From: JAJACP01 sp964350245
GTDB taxonomy: Bacteria; Chlamydiota; Chlamydiia; Chlamydiales; JAAKFR01
Direction of reading: 5' to 3'
NCBI GenBank assembly: GCA_964350245.1
Contig: CAYGJC010000025.1
Coordinates: 1-21,620, forward strand
Length of the DNA: 21,620 bases
The translations under genes and the position numbers were made by a program. The notes below the pieces were generated by a model, which searched no databases, was not told the DNA's origin, and saw nothing but the letters and a program-made list of their open reading frames with translations. Each line of letters starts with the position of its first letter. Position 1 is the first letter of the stretch. Of this stretch, positions 6,714 to 15,029 are shown in pieces.

Positions 6714-8621
6714 CTAATCAAAATAGGAGGTTTTGTTCCGTCTGGCTATATAGATCCATAGAGCCGCGGCAATAAGGAAGACCAAACTTCCCACGATGAG
6801 ATTGGTTGGCGTAATCCAAGGGTAGGGAGGTTGAGGTGGAGGTCCCAAGCGTTTTCCTGGAGGCCAAAAGGTAAAAGAGGGAGAGCCGCGGAGATTTTCT
6901 GTCGGGACAAAACCAAAATCGCGGCTATCGGCGCTCATAGCGTAGTTGTCCCCCAACGCAAGGACTCCGTTTTCAGGAATTTTAAGTCCAAAAGCTTGGA
7001 TAAACTCTTTGTCTATCTCTCCGTCTTTCAGTGGAGGCCCATGGTCAACAAAAGCGATATAGGGGGCCTCTCTACCTGAGTTTTTTTGCTTTTCTAGCTC
7101 ACTTTGGGTAAAGCGAATCAGTGTGGGGTCGCTGCTTTTTAAAATAGGTGCGCCCATCACGTAGAGATCACCATCGCGATAGTAAGCAAATCTTTGTGGA
7201 TTATAGGGTTGATTAGCAGCCATCGGTTCAAAAACTAAGTTAAATCCCAGGCCCAAGTTAAAGAGCTTTTGGATGTTTTCTGGATCGGAGCTATAAAGGG
7301 GGTGATCGTTGGGAAGCTTTGTGGTGATGCCGCCGAAGTGGACGCGGTAGCCGGTTCCATAATAAAATTCATAAAGGCCATCGGGCACACCGGGAAATAG
7401 GGGGTCGAATTCATAACGTTGGGGACGTGCGCGCCCCTCTTGATAACGGTAGGCGCGTCCGTCTTTGATGAAAAAACGAGCTGTAAAGAGCGCTTTTTGC
7501 AGCGCCTCCAAGTGGGACTTTCCAAGGGGAATCACGGTCGCAAATGGAGTCAGCATGGGATGGATTCTCCCTTGCTCGTCCCGCCGCATTTCTGGTTTTG
7601 GGTAGGTGAAATTGGGAGTATGCCTAAGCTCCAAATAGAGCTCAGCATCCCCATTCTCGGGCGCCTTTCCATAAAAAGATTGTGTCTGCTCTTTTGTGAG
7701 TAGGCGGGCCATTGCATAGTTTCCGATTCCCCATAGATCGCTATAGCTGACAGGATTTTCTCGAGGCGCTTTTAAGGCATCTGGTTTATCTGTTATCCAC
7801 TCTCCATTATAGAAAAATTTTCCCTCAATTTTTCCCGTGCGGGTGAGCTGCATTTCCCCAACCTTTTCATTCATCTGCTTTAGTTGCACAGAATCGTAGA
7901 CGTGGGGAGAAATAGATTTGCCCACCACCATTTTGCCGTCAAAAGTGATATAGGGGATATGATCGATTTTTTCGATTCCATACCGCTCCAAAAAGTGTGG
8001 GTTAGTCAAGTCTGTGATCCCATTGCCCTCTTTATCGACACCATAGACTTGCCCCCCATAGAAATAGAGCGCGTCACCTGGCTTACCCATCGCCCGTTTG
8101 ATAAACCGCTTTTTTCCGGGAAAAAGATGGAAGTAGAGCATATCACTGTCTGGGACGTCCATCCCTTTTGTCGTAAAAACAATAATCCCTGCTCGTCTGA
8201 TCAAGTCATCTGAAAAGAAAAGAGGTTTTTCTGTAAAGGGGATGTTGAGACCGAATGTTGTCTTCGACACAACCAGCCGGTCTAGCTCTTGGACAGTCGG
8301 GCGCATCGATCCAGTCGGCACCTCATAGAGTTCAAACCAAAATTGGCGGATCAGAAAGGCCACAACGAGTGCAAAAGCAAGAGCACCCATAACCTCTTTG
8401 ACTTGATCAAGAGCTGACTTGGGAAAGTGCTTTTTGATGAAAAGGCGCACCCGTTTGGCGCTTTCCAAAGCTTCCTGCTTCCGCTTATTTAAAAGGGAGC
8501 GATCAAGTGTTCGCAGATCGGCTTCAAACTCAACTCGGTCTCGTTCGACGAGGCGATCGCCTCTCTTGCGAAGAAGGCGTACTCCCGTCCGTAATGTGCG
8601 TCGACACTTGCGTAAAAACAT
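6714..8621 (-). CDS. lepB: Signal peptidase I, long chlamydial type
   Basis: Type I signal peptidase removes signal peptides from Sec-exported proteins at the inner membrane. The 635-residue length is about twice that of many bacterial enzymes but typical of chlamydial LepB. A basic N-terminal region is followed by a transmembrane segment (about 78-92), the nucleophile motif YEVPTGSMRPT (Ser105), and KKRFIKRAMGKPGD with the general base Lys175. Box E, ALGDNYAMSADSRDFGFV, appears near the C-terminus. A large insertion (about residues 190-550) separates the catalytic boxes. A second hydrophobic segment (about 606-626) lies before the basic tail, so both ends are probably membrane-anchored. The ATG at 8621 has no Shine-Dalgarno sequence; no other Met is available until residue 78, after part of the conserved region. 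A 14-bp palindrome and possible promoter lie just upstream. Confidence 0.96.
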   Translation of the reverse strand: MFLRKCRRTLRTGVRLLRKRGDRLVERDRVEFEADLRTLDRSLLNKRKQEALESAKRVRLFIKKHFPKSALDQVKEVMGALAFALVVAFLIRQFWFELYEVPTGSMRPTVQELDRLVVSKTTFGLNIPFTEKPLFFSDDLIRRAGIIVFTTKGMDVPDSDMLYFHLFPGKKRFIKRAMGKPGDALYFYGGQVYGVDKEGNGITDLTNPHFLERYGIEKIDHIPYITFDGKMVVGKSISPHVYDSVQLKQMNEKVGEMQLTRTGKIEGKFFYNGEWITDKPDALKAPRENPVSYSDLWGIGNYAMARLLTKEQTQSFYGKAPENGDAELYLELRHTPNFTYPKPEMRRDEQGRIHPMLTPFATVIPLGKSHLEALQKALFTARFFIKDGRAYRYQEGRARPQRYEFDPLFPGVPDGLYEFYYGTGYRVHFGGITTKLPNDHPLYSSDPENIQKLFNLGLGFNLVFEPMAANQPYNPQRFAYYRDGDLYVMGAPILKSSDPTLIRFTQSELEKQKNSGREAPYIAFVDHGPPLKDGEIDKEFIQAFGLKIPENGVLALGDNYAMSADSRDFGFVPTENLRGSPSFTFWPPGKRLGPPPQPPYPWITPTNLIVGSLVFLIAAALWIYIARRNKTSYFD

Positions 8622-8627
8622 AGTTGG

Positions 8628-8641
8628 CTACTTTAAAGTAG
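8628..8641. repeat. Perfect 14-bp palindrome upstream of lepB
   Basis: CTACTTTAAAGTAG is perfectly self-complementary and lies 6 bases before the lepB ATG. It overlaps the possible -10 box (TAAAGT), which would suit a dimeric repressor site or a small hairpin at the mRNA start. No second copy was noticed in the window. Confidence 0.55.
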
Positions 8642-8658
8642 GAACTGATTAGACGCAA
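8630..8658 (-). promoter_or_regulatory. Candidate lepB promoter
   Basis: On the minus strand TTGCGT (8658-8653) and TAAAGT (8635-8630) are spaced by 17 bases, matching consensus at 3 and 4 of 6 positions. Eight bases separate the -10 box from the ATG. The rest of the 219-bp gap (8622-8840) between lepB and the next gene shows no open frame of substance, RNA gene or clear terminator. Confidence 0.35.
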
Positions 8659-8840
8659 TGTTGAAAAGTGTGTACGTAAAATGTTCGCTATTCGGTTCTT
8701 GGTTTAGGCATTTTTAAGGGCATACAGTGTGGAAAGCTTGTCAGCAACTTGTCTATATGTTGAGTAAAGAGCCGAAAAAATATATTCAAGTATTTTGTTT
8801 TCAGGTGCTTGAGGGAAAAGAATTTTGTTTGTAAGTTTGT

Positions 8841-9881
8841 TTACAATCCGGGTAATGAAAGAGGAATTTTAGTTGCAAGGCTGATTTGAGGATCTTCTTT
8901 GGGAGAAATAAGAAAGCGGTAGCTTTCACCTGGGGTCATTAGCTCAGACAATTTTTCTTTGGCGATGTGCAGTTCAACTGTTTGTTCGTCTATCTGTGTT
9001 GTTTGGCAAGGAAGGGGAAATGTTTTCCCAAAAAAGGCATTGCACTCTTCTGCAATCACTAAAAAATCGGTGTAGTAAGTTGGGGTTTTTAAATAAAGAG
9101 CCAGTCCGCTTTCCTCTAGCTTCCCTTCTCCCATTAACTCGGGAGGGCGCAAAGGAAGAGGGGGTTTGGGAGAGCGAGCCCCCAACCCTGAGTCGACAAT
9201 ACGCACTTTAGCGCTTCCAATTTTGCCATCGACCTCAATCCAGTAAGGAAAATAGGTAGGGTAACCGGGGACAGAGGTATCATCTACAGAGCAAGGAAGA
9301 TAGATTTCAACGTATTTGCGCGAAAGCTCGGATCCATCTGAAGGCCAGCGTGCTACCCAAGAGGCAAAGGGGATGCGAGGGATCCGCTGTCCATCAACAG
9401 TCAGAATGGGATTCCAGTAAGGGCGGTAGTCTGTTTTGTTACTTCCCGGAGGAAGCCCGATGCGTCGTCTCTTTTTCTCCGGAACGGGGCGGAATTGAAG
9501 ATTAAGCAGAGTGGTGAAAAAGGGGTCAGAGTTGGAGAGGTTAATCCACCCTTGGTGCGTGAACGAGAAGCTCTCCTCAAAAGTTCCGGTATTTAAATTA
9601 ATCATTGACATGGTCCATGAAGTGTGTCCAGGAGCACCACTTTCGAACCACGTACGCCAAGGAAGGCGATTACGGGCAAAACGAGCAGCAGGAATGGTGA
9701 CCTCTTCAATGACGATACTGTGGGGCGTTTTGTCATGAATGTGAACAAGTGTAAAATTTTTATTTTGTTCGGTGACAATATAGCTTCCAGGCTCTGCCTC
9801 AGCCAGCTTATTCTTTAAACAGAGCTCATTTCCCATAAGGAATGAAGTCAGAAAACAAAAAATAAGTAGATAGTTCTTCAT
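8841..9881 (-). CDS. Conserved exported chlamydial protein of unknown function (CT021 position)
   Basis: The product is about 346 residues from the chosen start. It begins with a signal peptide (MKNYLLIFCFLTSFLMG) and continues as a soluble, probably beta-rich domain without transmembrane segments. Aromatic- and proline-rich stretches such as YRPYWNPIL and FPYWIEVDG stand out, but I recognise no catalytic motif. It lies between lepB and rpmE, where C. trachomatis has the hypothetical gene CT021; orthology is inferred from position. The frame is open to 9947 with Met at 9947, 9893 and 9881. I choose 9881: a TTGGAA-17-TATAAT promoter has its -10 box covering the 9893 ATG, and Met-Lys-Asn at 9881 is a normal signal-peptide start. 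With that promoter the leader would be only about 4 bases. Confidence 0.82.
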   Translation of the reverse strand: MKNYLLIFCFLTSFLMGNELCLKNKLAEAEPGSYIVTEQNKNFTLVHIHDKTPHSIVIEEVTIPAARFARNRLPWRTWFESGAPGHTSWTMSMINLNTGTFEESFSFTHQGWINLSNSDPFFTTLLNLQFRPVPEKKRRRIGLPPGSNKTDYRPYWNPILTVDGQRIPRIPFASWVARWPSDGSELSRKYVEIYLPCSVDDTSVPGYPTYFPYWIEVDGKIGSAKVRIVDSGLGARSPKPPLPLRPPELMGEGKLEESGLALYLKTPTYYTDFLVIAEECNAFFGKTFPLPCQTTQIDEQTVELHIAKEKLSELMTPGESYRFLISPKEDPQISLATKIPLSLPGL

Positions 9882-9891
9882 CTCGTTACCC

Positions 9892-9920
9892 ATTATACCT
9901 TTTTGCTTGTCTTTTTCCAA
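9892..9920 (-). promoter_or_regulatory. Promoter of the CT021-position gene
   Basis: On the minus strand TTGGAA (9920-9915) and a perfect TATAAT (9897-9892) are separated by 17 bases. The -10 box overlaps an in-frame ATG (9893), which argues that translation starts at the next ATG (9881), 10 bases beyond the box. Confidence 0.6.
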
Positions 9921-9971
9921 GTTACAGGGTAAATTTATCGACTTCAATCACTATTTTAGGAGTAAACCCCG

Positions 9972-10286
9972 ATGAAGAAAGAGACCCATCCTGCTTATCA
10001 AGACATTCTTTTTGTAGATACCTCTACAGGAACAAAGTTTGTTTGTGGCTCTACGCTACAACCTAAGGAGACAGAAGAGTATGAAGGGAAAGAGTATCCC
10101 GTCTACCGAGTCACAGTTTCCTCTGCTTCGCACCCCTTCTTTACTGGCAGCAAGCAATTTATTGACACCGAGGGACGTGTGGATAAATTCTTGAAGCGGT
10201 ACGCCCGTAAGCAAGAAGAGGGACAGCAGCAAAAAGAGAGTGAAGAGAATAAAGAGAAAACCGCTCCCAAAAAGAAAAAGAAGTAG
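9972..10286 (+). CDS. rpmE: 50S ribosomal protein L31, type B
   Basis: L31 bridges the ribosomal subunits. The 104-residue protein begins MKKETHPAYQDILFVDTSTG and contains KFVCGST, with SHPFFTGSKQF-type sequence in the middle, all typical of L31. The CxxC zinc pairs of type A are missing, so it is the zinc-free type B (often named rpmE2). After about residue 77 comes a lysine- and glutamate-rich tail ending in a run of lysines, likely to contact rRNA. AGGAG lies about 9 bases before the ATG. It heads the rpmE-prfA-prmC group; the next gene starts only 6 bases after its stop. Confidence 0.95.
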   Translation: MKKETHPAYQDILFVDTSTGTKFVCGSTLQPKETEEYEGKEYPVYRVTVSSASHPFFTGSKQFIDTEGRVDKFLKRYARKQEEGQQQKESEENKEKTAPKKKKK

Positions 10287-10292
10287 TCTTGT

Positions 10293-11357
10293 TTGGAGAA
10301 GAAAGTTGCTGATTTATTATCCCGCTTTGAAGCGGTAGAAGAGGCGCTTGCGCAGCCCGATGCTTATGGAGATCCCAAGGCATATAGGGAGCTGACGCGG
10401 GAGCATGCTTATCTGCTTGATGTGAAAAATGCTGCTGACGCGCTCAACTCAGCACGTAAGGCTCTCATTGAAAACAAAGATCTTTTTTTGTCTGAAAAAG
10501 ATGCGGAAATGCGCGCTTTACTCGAAGAAGAGATTGATTCTTTAGAGGCCCGCATCCCTAATCTTGAAGGCCAACTAGAAACGCTTCTTGTTCCTCCTGA
10601 TCCTGACGATGATCGGAATGTCATTTTGGAGTTGAGAGCCGGCACCGGAGGGGATGAGGCAGCTCTTTTTGTCGGCGATTGTGTGCGTATGTTCCATTTG
10701 TACGCGGATAAAAAGGGATGGAAATACGAAACCCTTGCGTGCAGTCTATCCGATGCCGGCGGCTATAAAGAGTATATTATGGTCATTTCGGGCAGCAAGG
10801 TGAAACGATTCTTGCAGTATGAAGCGGGAACGCATCGCGTGCAAAGAGTTCCTGAAACCGAAACACAAGGGCGTGTCCACACATCTGCGATTACGATTGC
10901 CGTGATGCTAGAGCCAACTGAAGAGGAAGAGATTAAGCTCGATGAGAAAGATCTTCGCATCGATACGTATCGCGCTTCGGGAGCGGGTGGCCAGCATGTC
11001 AATACAACCGATTCTGCTGTTCGCATTACCCACATTCCGACCGGTGTTGTGGCCTATTGCCAAGACGAACGGTCTCAACATAAGAACAAAGATAAAGCGC
11101 TGCGCCTTTTAAGCGCCAAAATTGCCGATAGTGAGCGAAAGAAAAGAGAGGAAGAAGAGGCTTCACTACGTGCCTCTCAGGTAGGAAGTGGAGATCGTTC
11201 TGAACGGATTCGTACTTACAACTATCCCCAAAATCGTGTAACCGATCATCGCATCAATTTAACTCTATATAACCTCGATCAAGTGATGGAAGGGGAGCTG
11301 GACATGTTAACTGAGGCGCTTGTCAAACACTATTATCAACAGAAGCTCTCCTCGTGA
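10293..11357 (+). CDS. prfA: Peptide chain release factor 1
   Basis: RF1 recognises UAA and UAG stop codons and triggers peptide release. The 354-residue protein has the helical N-terminal domain, GTGGDEAALF (near 110-120), the codon-recognition PxT motif as PET in RVPETETQGRVHTS, and the catalytic GGQ at 232-234 in RASGAGGQHVNTTDSAV. PxT rather than SPF marks it as RF1, not RF2. The start is TTG (10293), as no ATG occurs before residue 69, which is too far into the domain. The next gene encodes the methyltransferase that modifies the GGQ glutamine and overlaps the prfA stop (GTGA), a functionally meaningful coupling. Confidence 0.97.
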   Translation: MEKKVADLLSRFEAVEEALAQPDAYGDPKAYRELTREHAYLLDVKNAADALNSARKALIENKDLFLSEKDAEMRALLEEEIDSLEARIPNLEGQLETLLVPPDPDDDRNVILELRAGTGGDEAALFVGDCVRMFHLYADKKGWKYETLACSLSDAGGYKEYIMVISGSKVKRFLQYEAGTHRVQRVPETETQGRVHTSAITIAVMLEPTEEEEIKLDEKDLRIDTYRASGAGGQHVNTTDSAVRITHIPTGVVAYCQDERSQHKNKDKALRLLSAKIADSERKKREEEEASLRASQVGSGDRSERIRTYNYPQNRVTDHRINLTLYNLDQVMEGELDMLTEALVKHYYQQKLSS

Positions 11358-12166
11358 AAACCCTACTGGAAGTGATTCTTCATTCGGAAGCCTTTTTGCA
11401 AAAATATGGAATCGAGCGTCCAAGGCGTGAAGCCGAGGAAGTCATCGCAGATGCGCTTCAAATGCGTCGTATCGATCTCTACATGGACTTTGAGCGTATT
11501 TTGGTTGAAGAGGAACTGCAAAAGCTTCGCGGATCGATTCAGAGACGGGCGGCGCGCGAGCCGGCTGCCTACATTGCGGGCAAAGTGCCGTTTGCAGACC
11601 TGATGATTAAAGTGAGTCCTGCTGTACTCATTCCGCGCCCTGAAACGGAAATTCTTGTGGAGAAAATCTCGGAAACGTTGCGAGTTAGGGACCTGCATGG
11701 GAAAGTGCTTTGGGATATCTGCTGTGGCTCAGGTTGTATCGGTCATGCGCTGAAAAAACGGTTTCCTGAATTAAGTGTAGTTTTATCAGACGTTTCTAGT
11801 GAAGCGCTTGCTGTTGCACGCGAAAACGGTGAGGACGTGGCCTTTAGACAGGGCGATTTATTTGCTCCCTTTAAAGGGGAGCGGTGTGATTTTTTAGTTT
11901 GTAACCCTCCCTATGTAACCGAAGAGGAGTATGAAATGTTAACACCAGAGGTGAAAAAAGAACCCAAATTAGCGCTTGTTGGAGGAGTGGTTTTTTATGA
12001 GCGCATCGCAGCCTCTTTCGCCGATTATCTGAATCCAGGAGCCCTATTGTGGCTTGAGATGGGAGCAGGGCAAGGTGAGATTGTAAAGAAAATTTTTCAA
12101 GGAAGAGGTGAGGTGGAGAATGACTGGTCAGGACACACGCGCTTCTTTTTCCTTGAAACAGATTGA
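11354..12166 (+). CDS. prmC: Release factor glutamine methyltransferase PrmC (HemK)
   Basis: PrmC methylates the GGQ glutamine of release factors using S-adenosylmethionine. The 270-residue product has the helical N-terminal substrate domain, PRPETEILVE (about 95-104), the SAM-binding DICCGSGCIGHAL motif, and the catalytic NPPY at 184-187. The typical glycine-rich loop is DICCGSG here instead of the more common DLGTGSG, a small change. The start is GTG overlapping the prfA stop. The three genes rpmE, prfA and prmC are tightly packed and probably co-transcribed. Confidence 0.96.
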   Translation: MKTLLEVILHSEAFLQKYGIERPRREAEEVIADALQMRRIDLYMDFERILVEEELQKLRGSIQRRAAREPAAYIAGKVPFADLMIKVSPAVLIPRPETEILVEKISETLRVRDLHGKVLWDICCGSGCIGHALKKRFPELSVVLSDVSSEALAVARENGEDVAFRQGDLFAPFKGERCDFLVCNPPYVTEEEYEMLTPEVKKEPKLALVGGVVFYERIAASFADYLNPGALLWLEMGAGQGEIVKKIFQGRGEVENDWSGHTRFFFLETD

Positions 12167-12182
12167 TTTTTTACGTTATGAT
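12153..12182 (+). promoter_or_regulatory. Promoter of ffh
   Basis: TTGAAA (12153-12158) and TATGAT (12177-12182), each 5 of 6 to consensus, are separated by 18 bases and overlap the 3' end of prmC. The ffh ATG at 12191 lies 8 bases after the -10 box and has no Shine-Dalgarno sequence, suggesting a leaderless start for the ffh group. Confidence 0.5.
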
Positions 12183-12190
12183 GGTTCCCT

Positions 12191-13510
12191 ATGTTTGGAT
12201 CTTTAACCGATAAATTAACAGATATATTTTCGAAGGTTGCCGGAAAGAAGCGTCTTTCAGAGGACAATATCTCAGAGGCCGTCCGTGAGGTGCGCTTGGC
12301 ATTGCTAGATGCTGATGTTAATTATGGTGTAACTAAAAATTTTATTAAGCGAGTTAAAGAGAAAACACTGGGCGAATCCGTAATTAAATCGGTCTCGCCA
12401 GGACAACAATTTATTAAGGTTATTCACGAAGAGCTGGTCGCCTTGATGGGTGGAGGGGAGGCTGTCTTACAGCTTTCGGCAAAGCCGGCTGTTGTGATGC
12501 TGTGTGGCCTCCAAGGAGCAGGGAAGACGACCCATGCTGCCAAGTTGGCCAAATTTTTATCTCATGCCAACTACCGAAAAAAACCGCTCCTGGTCGCTTG
12601 TGACCTTCAACGTCCTGCGGCCATTGAACAACTTAAGGCATTAGGTGAACAAATCAGTGTTCCTGTGTTCTCGATTGAAGACGAAAAAAATCCTGTCACC
12701 GTTGCGAAAAAAGCCTTGCAAGCGGCTAAAGAGGGAGGCTTTGATGTCGTCATTCTTGACACAGCCGGTCGCCTGCATATTGATGACGCTTTGATGAAAG
12801 AACTTGAGCAGATTAAAAAAGCTGCCGAGCCGCACGAGATTTTATTTGTTGCCAACGCAGCCACAGGTCAGGATGCGGTAACGACAGCTGATGCTTTTAA
12901 TAAACGGATGGGTGTCACAGGCACCATTTTGACCATGCTGGACGGAGACACTCGGGCTGGCGCTGCTATCTCCATCCAAGAAGTAACAGGACAACCACTT
13001 AAGTTTGAGGGGATTGGAGAGAAAGTTGATGATCTTCAGCTTTTTAATGCCCAATCGATGGCCGATCGTATCCTCGGCATGGGTGATACCATCAATCTGG
13101 TCAAGAAAGCCAAAGAGCATATTTCGGATGAAGAGGCTCAAGCTCTTGAGGAGAAGATGCGAAAAGCCTCTTTCACCTATGATGACTACCTCAAACAGAT
13201 GCAAGCGGTGCGGAAAATGGGTTCTTTTAAGGGTCTCATGAAGATGATGCCGGGGGCCTCAAAACTACCCAATTTAGATGAGTCCGAGAAAGAATTTATG
13301 AAGATCGAAGCAATGATTCTCTCGATGACACCACGTGAGCGTCTAGAGAAAGATGATCTGTCTATGGGTCGCATGAAACGTGTTGCACGTGGCAGCGGAA
13401 CCACTCTTCAGGACATCAATAAGCTTAAGAAGAGTTTTAAGAAATCGAAACAATTTTTTAAAAATGCCCCCAATAAGAAGATGCTAGAAAAAATGATGGG
13501 AGGAATGTAA
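12191..13510 (+). CDS. ffh: Signal recognition particle protein Ffh
   Basis: Ffh (SRP54) is the GTPase that with 4.5S RNA targets nascent membrane proteins to FtsY. The 439 residues show the helical N domain, the P-loop GLQGAGKTT (106-114), DLQRPAA, DTAGRLHID, and a methionine-rich M domain with a GMKR-type RNA-binding segment near MGRMKRVARGSG. Two G-domain positions look atypical: the G4 motif reads TMLD (248-251) where TKxD is usual, and NAATGQ (222-227) replaces the common DAMTGQ. Since the rest is intact, these may be lineage features. The stop overlaps the rpsP ATG by one base (TAATG), so the two genes are coupled. Confidence 0.96.
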   Translation: MFGSLTDKLTDIFSKVAGKKRLSEDNISEAVREVRLALLDADVNYGVTKNFIKRVKEKTLGESVIKSVSPGQQFIKVIHEELVALMGGGEAVLQLSAKPAVVMLCGLQGAGKTTHAAKLAKFLSHANYRKKPLLVACDLQRPAAIEQLKALGEQISVPVFSIEDEKNPVTVAKKALQAAKEGGFDVVILDTAGRLHIDDALMKELEQIKKAAEPHEILFVANAATGQDAVTTADAFNKRMGVTGTILTMLDGDTRAGAAISIQEVTGQPLKFEGIGEKVDDLQLFNAQSMADRILGMGDTINLVKKAKEHISDEEAQALEEKMRKASFTYDDYLKQMQAVRKMGSFKGLMKMMPGASKLPNLDESEKEFMKIEAMILSMTPRERLEKDDLSMGRMKRVARGSGTTLQDINKLKKSFKKSKQFFKNAPNKKMLEKMMGGM

Positions 13511-13851
13511 TGGCATTGAAAATACGTCTGAGGCAACAAGGCAGAAGAAATCACCTTGTCTACCGATTAGTTTTGAGCGACGCACGCTCTCCACGCGATG
13601 GTAAATACATCGAACTGCTGGGTTGGTACAATCCGCATGAAGCTGAGGCAGAAAAAAACCTTAAAGTGCACAGCGATCGAGTGCTGCATTGGCTACAGCA
13701 AGGAGCTGTTCTTTCTGAAAAGGCTGAAAAGCTTGTTGAACGAGGAGCCCCGGAGATTTTAAAAGAGATCCGCAAAAAGCAAACAGAAAAGCGTGTGAAG
13801 GCGTGTCAAAAGAGAAAAGCATCTCGTAAAAAGGAGGCGGCACTCGCTTAA
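13510..13851 (+). CDS. rpsP: 30S ribosomal protein S16
   Basis: S16 is an assembly protein of the small subunit. The 113-residue product begins MALKIRLRQQGRRNHLVYRL and contains SPRDGKYIELLGWYNP, the S16 signature, followed by a lysine-rich C-terminal extension from about residue 85. ATG overlaps the ffh stop. trmD follows 11 bases after its stop; the rimM gene that often separates rpsP and trmD in other bacteria is absent. Confidence 0.97.
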   Translation: MALKIRLRQQGRRNHLVYRLVLSDARSPRDGKYIELLGWYNPHEAEAEKNLKVHSDRVLHWLQQGAVLSEKAEKLVERGAPEILKEIRKKQTEKRVKACQKRKASRKKEAALA

Positions 13852-13862
13852 AAGAGCTCGAG

Positions 13863-14555
13863 ATGGATATTGAGATTCTCTCCCTTTTTCCTGAATACTT
13901 TTCAGGCCCATTTGACGAAAGTATCTTGAAGCGGGCTATACAAAAAGGGTTGCTCAGGATCCGTCACACGCAGATTCGCGATTTTGCTTTTGATAAACAT
14001 AAGCGCGTCGATGATCGTCCGTATGGGGGAGGTCCAGGAATGGTCATGAAACCGGAACCGGTAAGCCTTGCCATTCAGAGCGTACGCAGGCAGGATTCGC
14101 ACGTTGTGTACCTCTCTCCTCAAGGAAGTGTGTTAACAGCTCAAAAGAGCCGTGCTCTGGCAAATGAGAATCACTTAATTTTGTTGTGTGGCCACTATGA
14201 GGGAATCGATGAAAGAGTGCTTGCACGAGAAGTAGATGAAGAGATTAGCATTGGTGACTACGTGTTGACCAATGGCGCTTTGGCGGCAATCGTCTTAGTG
14301 GACGCCGTTTCTCGCTTTATTCCAGGAGTGCTTGGACATAATGAGGCGGCAAATGAGGAGTCTTTTGAAGAGGGGATGTTTGATTGCCCCCAGTATACGC
14401 GTCCAGAGATTTTTGAGGGGATGCGAGTTCCGGAGATCCTGTTAAATGGGAATCATGCTGAGATTGCGGCGTGGAGAAAACGAGCGGCTCTTGCCAAGAC
14501 AAAGAGGGTAAGACCGGATCTCTATAGAGTTTTAGATAATGTAAGTAAGGAATGA
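13863..14555 (+). CDS. trmD: tRNA (guanine37-N1)-methyltransferase TrmD
   Basis: TrmD methylates G37 next to the anticodon in a subset of tRNAs, preventing +1 frameshifting. The 230-residue SPOUT protein has VDDRPYGGGPGMVMKPEP (49-66), YLSPQGSVLTAQ (83-94), LLCGHYEGIDERV (107-119) and SIGDYVLTNGALAA (129-142) forming the trefoil-knot cofactor site, and the catalytic Asp region in the ESFEEGMFDCPQYTRPE segment (166-182). The length is that of ordinary bacterial TrmD; C. trachomatis TrmD is longer as I recall. The ATG follows a weak GAG-type ribosome binding site. rplS starts 6 bases after the stop. Confidence 0.97.
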   Translation: MDIEILSLFPEYFSGPFDESILKRAIQKGLLRIRHTQIRDFAFDKHKRVDDRPYGGGPGMVMKPEPVSLAIQSVRRQDSHVVYLSPQGSVLTAQKSRALANENHLILLCGHYEGIDERVLAREVDEEISIGDYVLTNGALAAIVLVDAVSRFIPGVLGHNEAANEESFEEGMFDCPQYTRPEIFEGMRVPEILLNGNHAEIAAWRKRAALAKTKRVRPDLYRVLDNVSKE

Positions 14556-14561
14556 ATTAGA

Positions 14562-15029
14562 ATGGATGCTTTAATTGAAGAGTTTGATAGTGAGCAGCTT
14601 AAACAAGATATCCCCGAGTTTCAAATTGGTGATACGCTGCGTGTTTCGACCAAGATTGTTGAGGGAGAGAAAGAGCGGATCCAGGTCTTTCAAGGAACTG
14701 TGATAGCACGTAAAGGGCGTGGGCTTTCAGAGACGTTCTCTTTGCATCGTGTTTCATACGGGGAGGGGATGGAGCGTGTCTTTTCTCTTCATAGTCCTCG
14801 CTTAGTTAAGGTTGAGGTAATGAAGCGAGGAGATACACGTCGTGCCAAGCTTTATAATTTGCGTGGTAAAACGGGTAAAGCGGCTAAAGTGAAAGAGAAA
14901 ATTGGTGTGCGTAAAGCACGCGTCACCGAAAAAGTGACAAAATCTGAGTCTGAAGTGAGTATGAGCGAACCGATAGCCGAAGCAGAGCCAGTTGAAGTCC
15001 AAACAGCAGAGACAACTTCCGCAGAGTGA
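14562..15029 (+). CDS. rplS: 50S ribosomal protein L19 with acidic C-terminal extension
   Basis: L19 lies at the subunit interface. Residues 1-115 match the family: FQIGDTLRVSTKIVEGEKER, QVFQGTVIARKGRG, FSLHRVSYGEGMERVF and RRAKLYNLRGKTGKAAK. Beyond about 125 comes an extra tail of 30 residues rich in Glu, Ser and Thr, which is not part of the normal L19 core. AAGGA lies 11 bases before the ATG. The tail-coding end overlaps the start of rnhB by 38 bases if rnhB starts at its TTG. Confidence 0.96.
   Translation: MDALIEEFDSEQLKQDIPEFQIGDTLRVSTKIVEGEKERIQVFQGTVIARKGRGLSETFSLHRVSYGEGMERVFSLHSPRLVKVEVMKRGDTRRAKLYNLRGKTGKAAKVKEKIGVRKARVTEKVTKSESEVSMSEPIAEAEPVEVQTAETTSAE

Noticed and set aside
8829..8846. 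Hairpin TTGTAA/TTACAA at the end of the CT021-position gene as a terminator
   Set aside because: The stem is 6 bp, AT-rich, overlaps the stop codon and has no T-tract.
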